Shown: positions 34,949-38,800 of the stretch, piece after piece
How positions within the stretch are numbered: the stretch's first letter is position 1
Layout of the letters: each line of letters opens with the position of its first letter
Source of the DNA: Aeromonas lacus
Lineage (GTDB): Bacteria; Pseudomonadota; Gammaproteobacteria; Enterobacterales; Aeromonadaceae
DNA: 38,800 nucleotides
Direction: 5' to 3'
NCBI RefSeq assembly: GCF_000764665.1
Contig: NZ_JRGM01000033.1
Span: forward strand, 1-38,800
Notes under the pieces: model-generated
Databases searched by the model: none
What the model was told of the DNA's origin: nothing
Seen by the model: the letters and a program-made list of their open reading frames with translations, nothing else
Made by a program: the position numbers and the translations under genes

Positions 34949-35704
34949 ATGTCTGATGTATTTCACTTGGGTTTGAAGAAAGCGGATCTGCAAGGCGCCA
35001 CCCTGGCGATCGTCCCCGGTGACCCCGAGCGTGTGAAGCGTATCGCAGAGCTGTTGGATAACCCGGTACACCTGGCCAGCCATCGTGAATTCACTACCTG
35101 GCGTGGCGAGATGGACGGCAAGGCCGTGATCATCTGCTCTACCGGTATCGGTGGCCCGTCCACCTCCATCGCAGTGGAAGAGCTGGCCCAGCTGGGTATC
35201 CGCACCTTCCTGCGCATCGGCACCACCGGCGCCATCCAGCCGCACCTGAACGTGGGTGACGTGATCGTGACCACCGGCTCCGTGCGCCTCGACGGTGCCA
35301 GCCTGCACTTCGCACCGATGGAGTTCCCGGCTGTTGCCGACTTCGACTGCACCACCGCGCTGGTCAACACCGCCAAAGAGATGGGCTCCAAGCTGCACAT
35401 CGGTGTGACTGCCTCCTCCGATACCTTCTACCCGGGTCAGGAGCGTTACGACACCGTATCCGGCCGCGTAGTGAGCCGTTTCCAGGGTTCCATGAAAGAG
35501 TGGCAAGCCATGGGCGTGCTGAACTATGAGATGGAGTCCGCAACCCTGCTGACCATGTGCTCCAGCCAGGGCCTGCGTGCCGGTATGGTGGCTGGCGTTA
35601 TCGTCAACCGTACCCAGCAAGAGATCCCGAACGCCGAGACCATGGCGAAGACCGAATCTGATGCCATCAAGATTGTACTGGGCGCTGCCCGCAAGCTGAT
35701 CTGA
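34949..35704 (+). CDS. udp: Uridine phosphorylase
   Basis: 251 residues (E. coli 253), nearly identical in many blocks, e.g. [15 protein letters not shown] (phosphate site), [34 protein letters not shown], and [12 protein letters not shown] with the ribose-binding Met-Glu. It converts uridine and phosphate to uracil and ribose-1-phosphate in the cytoplasm. ATG 34949 has AGGAG 6 bases upstream. The gene has biased codon use and is probably well expressed. A hairpin follows at 35743. Confidence 0.97.
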   Translation: MSDVFHLGLKKADLQGATLAIVPGDPERVKRIAELLDNPVHLASHREFTTWRGEMDGKAVIICSTGIGGPSTSIAVEELAQLGIRTFLRIGTTGAIQPHLNVGDVIVTTGSVRLDGASLHFAPMEFPAVADFDCTTALVNTAKEMGSKLHIGVTASSDTFYPGQERYDTVSGRVVSRFQGSMKEWQAMGVLNYEMESATLLTMCSSQGLRAGMVAGVIVNRTQQEIPNAETMAKTESDAIKIVLGAARKLI

Positions 35705-35742
35705 TAGCCCTCTTTGTAACAAAGAGTACCGAGTGGGGGGTG

Positions 35743-35775
35743 GGGGCCGTTGCGAAAGCGCGGCCCCTATCTTTA
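35743..35775 (+). terminator. Terminator of udp
   Basis: GGGGCCG/CGGCCCC (35743-35749 with 35761-35767), inner GC/GC around GAAA, then TATCTTTAT. A smaller TCTTT/AAAGA hairpin precedes it at 35711-35725. Confidence 0.65.
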
Positions 35776-35858
35776 TCTGCCGTTTACCGCTTTTCCGCTC
35801 CCGTCACGCCTTTCACTGATCCCGTCGCACTCGCACTGGTTGTTCCCACCCATTGCCT

Positions 35859-36554
35859 CTAAAACGGAGGCGCACAGCGGATCTGCATCGGCTCGCCGCT
35901 CACCGGATGGGTAAAATCCAGCTCGCTGGCATGCAGCATCAGCCGCGGTGCCTCTGCGCAGCCGGGTGGCAGCAGGCCACCATAGAGATCGCAACCGAGG
36001 ATGGGGTGGCCCAGCAGCTGGCTGTGGATGCGTAGCTGATGGGTGCGGCCGGTCTCCGGCACCAGTCGTACCCGGGTCAAAGGCACGGTTTGTCCCTGCA
36101 TCTGCTGCTCCAGCCGCTCAAGCACCTGATAGCGGGAGCGGGCGGGTTTGCCACTGGCGGCGCAGATCTTCATCAGCGGAAAGAGGGCCGGATCCTTGGC
36201 GATGGGGGCGTCGATAAGCCCTTCGTCGTTAGCCAGATGGCCGCACAGCAGCGCGCTGTAGGCCTTGCTCACAGTCCGCTGGCTGAACTGCTGGCAGAGC
36301 AGGGCATTGATGGCCTTGTTTCTGGCCACCACCATGAGACCCGAGGTACCAAAATCGAGGCGATGCACCAGGGTGCAGCCGGGGTAATCCTGCACCAGTC
36401 GATAATGCACCGAGTCGAGGTTCTGCGGATTCCTGCCCGACAGGCTCAGCAGGCCGCTCGGCTTGTTGATGAGCAGCAGATGCTCATCCTCGAACAGGAT
36501 CTCGATGGCGGCAGCGCAGGGCGGGGCGATAAAGGTGTCGACGATAACGGACAT
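35859..36554 (-). CDS. rluA: RluA-family rRNA/tRNA pseudouridine synthase
   Basis: 231 residues. It isomerises uridine to pseudouridine (E. coli RluA acts on 23S rRNA 746 and some tRNAs). The catalytic-aspartate motif HRLDFGTSGLMVVARN is intact, along with INKPSGLLSLSGR, GKPARSRYQVLE, ETGRTHQLRIHSQLLGHPILG and a C-terminal RLMLHASELDFTHP. No S4 domain, as in RluA itself. The start is uncertain: ATG 36554 is chosen because it begins just before the conserved part, but there is no clear ribosome site; upstream ATGs at 36587 and 36650 are in frame. Confidence 0.88.
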   Translation of the reverse strand: MSVIVDTFIAPPCAAAIEILFEDEHLLLINKPSGLLSLSGRNPQNLDSVHYRLVQDYPGCTLVHRLDFGTSGLMVVARNKAINALLCQQFSQRTVSKAYSALLCGHLANDEGLIDAPIAKDPALFPLMKICAASGKPARSRYQVLERLEQQMQGQTVPLTRVRLVPETGRTHQLRIHSQLLGHPILGCDLYGGLLPPGCAEAPRLMLHASELDFTHPVSGEPMQIRCAPPF

Positions 36555-36793
36555 AGGGGGCACGGGCAGAAAACGGGGGGCCATCATACCCAAGTGGCGG
36601 ATAAGGCGCGAATCGGCGTAGCGGATGGGCTCGCCACACCATTCCCTCATTGCGCCCTGTTGCTGGCCGGCTGTGACACTACGAAGGTAACTGATTGAAA
36701 AAAATCAGGAACCATTTTGTGACCCCCTCCCGAGTTCAGCCGCCGCGAGCTTGCTAAGGTAGGGCTCCCTTTGATGTTGTAAGGAGTCTCTCC

Positions 36794-37729
36794 ATGGCAC
36801 TGCCCGTTATTCTTGATTGTGATCCCGGCCATGACGATGCCATCGCCCTTATTCTGGCGCTGGCCAGTCCTGAACTGAAGGTGTTGGCGGTCACCACCAG
36901 CGCGGGCAACCAGACCCCGGACAAGACCCTCAACAATGCCCTGCGCATCCTCACCTTGCTGGGGCGGGACGATATTCCGGTGGCGGCCGGGGCGCCGAAA
37001 CCGCTGGCCCGCGAGCTGATCATCGCCGACAACGTCCATGGCGAATCGGGTCTCGATGGCCCCAAACTGCCGGATCCCGCCTTTGCGCCGCAGGCGATGA
37101 CGGGGATCGAGCTGATGGCCAGATGTCTGCGCGAGAGCCCGGAGCCCGTGACGCTGGTGCCGACCGGGCCGCTCACCAATATCGCCCTGCTGCTGGCGGC
37201 TCACCCGGAGCTAAAAGGGAAGATCGCCCGCATCGTGCTGATGGGGGGCGCCGCAGGGGCCGGCAACTGGACGCCGGCGGCGGAATTCAATATTTATGTG
37301 GACCCGGAAGCGGCCGATATGGTCTTCAAGTCGGGCATCCCCATCACCATGTGTGGCCTCGATGTGACCCATGAGGCGCAGGTAATGGACGAGGATATCG
37401 AACGGGTGCGTGCCATCACCAATCCGGTGGCCCAGTGTGTGGCCGGTCTGCTCGATTTTTTCATGATCTACCATCGGGATCCCAAGTGGGGATTTGCTGG
37501 CGCGCCGCTGCACGACCCCTGTACCATTGCCTGGTTGCTCAATCCCGCCCTGTTCCATGGCGTGGAGTGCCGGGTCGATATCGAGACCCTGGGTGAGCAT
37601 ACCGTGGGGATGACGGTGGTGGACCGCTACGGTTTGACCGGCAAACCAGCCAATGCGCTGGTGCTGCTGGGGCTGGATCGGGCAGGCTTTATCGATCTGC
37701 TGGTCGAGCGGCTGCGGGCCTTTGGCTGA
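36794..37729 (+). CDS. rihA: Pyrimidine-specific ribonucleoside hydrolase RihA
   Basis: 311 residues, the same length as E. coli RihA and similar throughout. It hydrolyses cytidine/uridine to base and ribose. The N-terminal calcium-binding motif [11 protein letters not shown] (residues 8-18) is intact, with [20 protein letters not shown]-type [25 protein letters not shown] and [13 protein letters not shown] 36794 has AAGGAG. It lies within 2 kb of udp, giving a phosphorolytic and a hydrolytic route for uridine in the same neighbourhood. No clear promoter hexamers. Confidence 0.95.
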   Translation: MALPVILDCDPGHDDAIALILALASPELKVLAVTTSAGNQTPDKTLNNALRILTLLGRDDIPVAAGAPKPLARELIIADNVHGESGLDGPKLPDPAFAPQAMTGIELMARCLRESPEPVTLVPTGPLTNIALLLAAHPELKGKIARIVLMGGAAGAGNWTPAAEFNIYVDPEAADMVFKSGIPITMCGLDVTHEAQVMDEDIERVRAITNPVAQCVAGLLDFFMIYHRDPKWGFAGAPLHDPCTIAWLLNPALFHGVECRVDIETLGEHTVGMTVVDRYGLTGKPANALVLLGLDRAGFIDLLVERLRAFG

Positions 37730-37763
37730 GCGCCGATTCACTTTTTGCAAGAAGGGGCAGGGA

Positions 37764-38234
37764 ATGTGGAAGACAGGGTTGGCGCTGCTGGCCGGGTTGC
37801 AACTGACGGGCTGCGCGACGCCATTCGAGCGGATGTGGCAGGGGCTGGCAACCTGTGATTTTAACGATCTCTATATCGATGGTGAGACGGGACGGCCAGC
37901 CAATCTGCAGCTCAACAACTACACCCCCTACAAGGTGAGCGATGGCTTTGCCTGGTACAAGGTGCACGAGGAGCTGCACGGCTTGCCGGTGGTCGGTTTT
38001 ATCGTGCCGGCCTCCAGCTTCGAAGTGCACGCTCTCTTTGTCGATACCCCCATCGCCAACGCCCGCCGCTTGACCCACAACGCCTACGGCAGCGAGTTTA
38101 GCGACGAGCAGAAACACAACGAGGGCTCAGCCCCTCTGCTTTTGCGTGATCCCAACAACCCCAAGCGCTCCATCATCGACTGCACCCGCGGCGAGTCTGA
38201 CGGGGAGCTTGAGGATTCGGCCATGCCCGAGTAG
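37764..38234 (+). CDS. Small lipoprotein of unknown function
   Basis: 156 residues. Lipoprotein signal MWKTGLALLAGLQLTGC with lipobox Cys17. The mature part is about 140 residues, mixed alpha/beta, with LATCDFNDLYIDGETGRP, NNYTPYKVSDGFAWYKVHEELHGLPVVGF and a Cys near the C-terminus (SIIDCTRGES). I do not recognise the family. ATG 37764 has AGGGA close upstream, 34 bases after rihA, so co-transcription is likely, but the functions need not be linked. Confidence 0.8.
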   Translation: MWKTGLALLAGLQLTGCATPFERMWQGLATCDFNDLYIDGETGRPANLQLNNYTPYKVSDGFAWYKVHEELHGLPVVGFIVPASSFEVHALFVDTPIANARRLTHNAYGSEFSDEQKHNEGSAPLLLRDPNNPKRSIIDCTRGESDGELEDSAMPE

Positions 38235-38263
38235 GGCAATCTGTCGCGCCGTCGGCCTGAAAA

Positions 38264-38296
38264 AAGAGGGGCCAGCCTTGTCGGCTGGCCCCTCTT
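38264..38296 (-). terminator. Bidirectional terminator between the lipoprotein and GIY-YIG genes
   Basis: A 14-bp stem (38264-38277 with 38283-38296; core GAGGGGCCAGCC/GGCTGGCCCCTC). On the minus strand it ends in a six-T run, so it serves mainly the GIY-YIG gene. Confidence 0.88.
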
Positions 38297-38306
38297 CGAA
38301 TGTTTA

Positions 38307-38800
38307 TTAATTATCATTTAGTCCAAAAACTCTTGTACCTAATTTTTTCTTATACAAAGCTTCATAACCAATAACTTCTGTTGATGATAAATTACTAGGT
38401 AATGTTTGTAAGACTGTGAATTGAAAATTCTTACAGTATTTATCGTCGTTATCGCACAGCTGCATAAGTGATTTATTTCCACCATGACCATTTCGCGCAT
38501 ATGCGGACCATCTCTGCCATATACCATTCTTACCGTAGGCAGAGCCTACATACTGATTACCAGTTTTTTTATCTAGAATTAAATAAATTCCATTCACAGA
38601 TGAGAGGTGATAAAACCAGTCTCTGTTAGCCTCAGTGTTTTCACTCAATATTTTTAGCTCGTTAAAATCCAAGACAAAATTCAATAATCCTGGGAAATTC
38701 CCCAAGTAACCTTTAGGTAATATCTCAACGACTTCTTTATCATTTTCAAAAACCCATTGATGCCATGAAATAGCCGCATCCCCCCACTCTATTACAACAC
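38307..38800 (-). CDS. GIY-YIG nuclease-superfamily protein, partial (N-terminus beyond the window)
   Basis: The frame is open from a TAA at 38307-38309 to the window edge, at least 163 residues; the TTG at 38705 is not needed as a start because codons continue without stop to 38800. The GIY-YIG fold is seen in NGIYLILD, then YVGSAYG (the YIG position is YVG) and GIWQRW with the conserved Arg, plus a later Glu in STEVIGYEALYKKKLG. Upstream is a separate stretch with WGDAAISWHQW. Base composition is much more AT-rich than its neighbours, a sign of transfer. Such proteins occur in mobile or defence contexts; the role here is unknown. Confidence 0.8.
   Translation of the reverse strand, partial: VVIEWGDAAISWHQWVFENDKEVVEILPKGYLGNFPGLLNFVLDFNELKILSENTEANRDWFYHLSSVNGIYLILDKKTGNQYVGSAYGKNGIWQRWSAYARNGHGGNKSLMQLCDNDDKYCKNFQFTVLQTLPSNLSSTEVIGYEALYKKKLGTRVFGLNDN

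Overview
The window looks like a chromosomal segment of an Aeromonas-type gammaproteobacterium. The basis is protein-level recognition (H-NS, RecN, NadK, GrpE, DnaK, DnaJ, LplA, YiaY, Udp and RihA all read like gammaproteobacterial orthologues) together with layout: the tail of an O-antigen/glycan locus (wzz end plus a PglL/WaaL-type membrane enzyme) next to hns and an OprM-like gene, which I recall as the flank of Aeromonas O-antigen clusters. Most of the window is GC-rich. The two ends (about 1-2500 and 38300-38800) are visibly more AT-rich, as expected of surface-glycan and acquired genes.

Layout. 1-2018: end of wzz, a terminator, then an O-oligosaccharyltransferase/O-antigen ligase-like gene. 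2556-2966: hns. 3363-7829 (minus): a complete tripartite pump operon, macA-macB-outer membrane lipoprotein. 8034-8924 (minus): family II Mn-dependent pyrophosphatase. 9211-10875 (minus): recN with two LexA boxes and a GAGCCA hexamer array beyond its 3' end. 11016-13433: a GH4 6-phospho-beta-glucosidase and a divergent LysR regulator, sitting between recN and nadK, which are neighbours in E. coli. 13430-18646: nadK, then grpE, dnaK and dnaJ; grpE and dnaK have textbook sigma-32 promoters, and two hairpins separate dnaK from dnaJ. 18708-20390 (minus): MgtC/SapB-family membrane protein preceded by a small protein resembling the MgtC C-terminal ACT-like domain, with a long leader that can be folded like a riboswitch or attenuator. 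20493-26230: DUF2892 membrane protein, divergent from an operon of a BigR/YgaV-like ArsR regulator, two YeeE/YedE half-transporters, and an RND adaptor and permease. 26291-28741 (minus): a diguanylate cyclase fusing an NMT1-type periplasmic binding domain, PAS, GGDEF and haemerythrin. 29176-32073: lplA and a PLP-dependent decarboxylase that is probably panP. 32187-34567 (minus): SDR-like NAD(P)-binding protein, bamE, yiaY. 34949-38234: udp, rluA (minus), rihA and a small lipoprotein. 38307-38800 (minus): an AT-rich GIY-YIG protein running off the window.

How the genes fit together. The core blocks are protein quality control (grpE-dnaK-dnaJ), SOS repair (recN), cofactors (nadK, lplA, panP) and nucleoside salvage (udp, rihA). 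The accessory blocks are envelope and efflux functions. The most interesting candidates are: (i) the ArsR-YeeE/YedE-RND operon, which looks like a sulfide/persulfide-responsive system physically coupled to an RND pump; (ii) the structured leader plus stand-alone ACT-like protein upstream of mgtC; (iii) the NMT1-PAS-GGDEF-haemerythrin signalling protein. No tRNA, rRNA, CRISPR array, IS element or prophage was seen.
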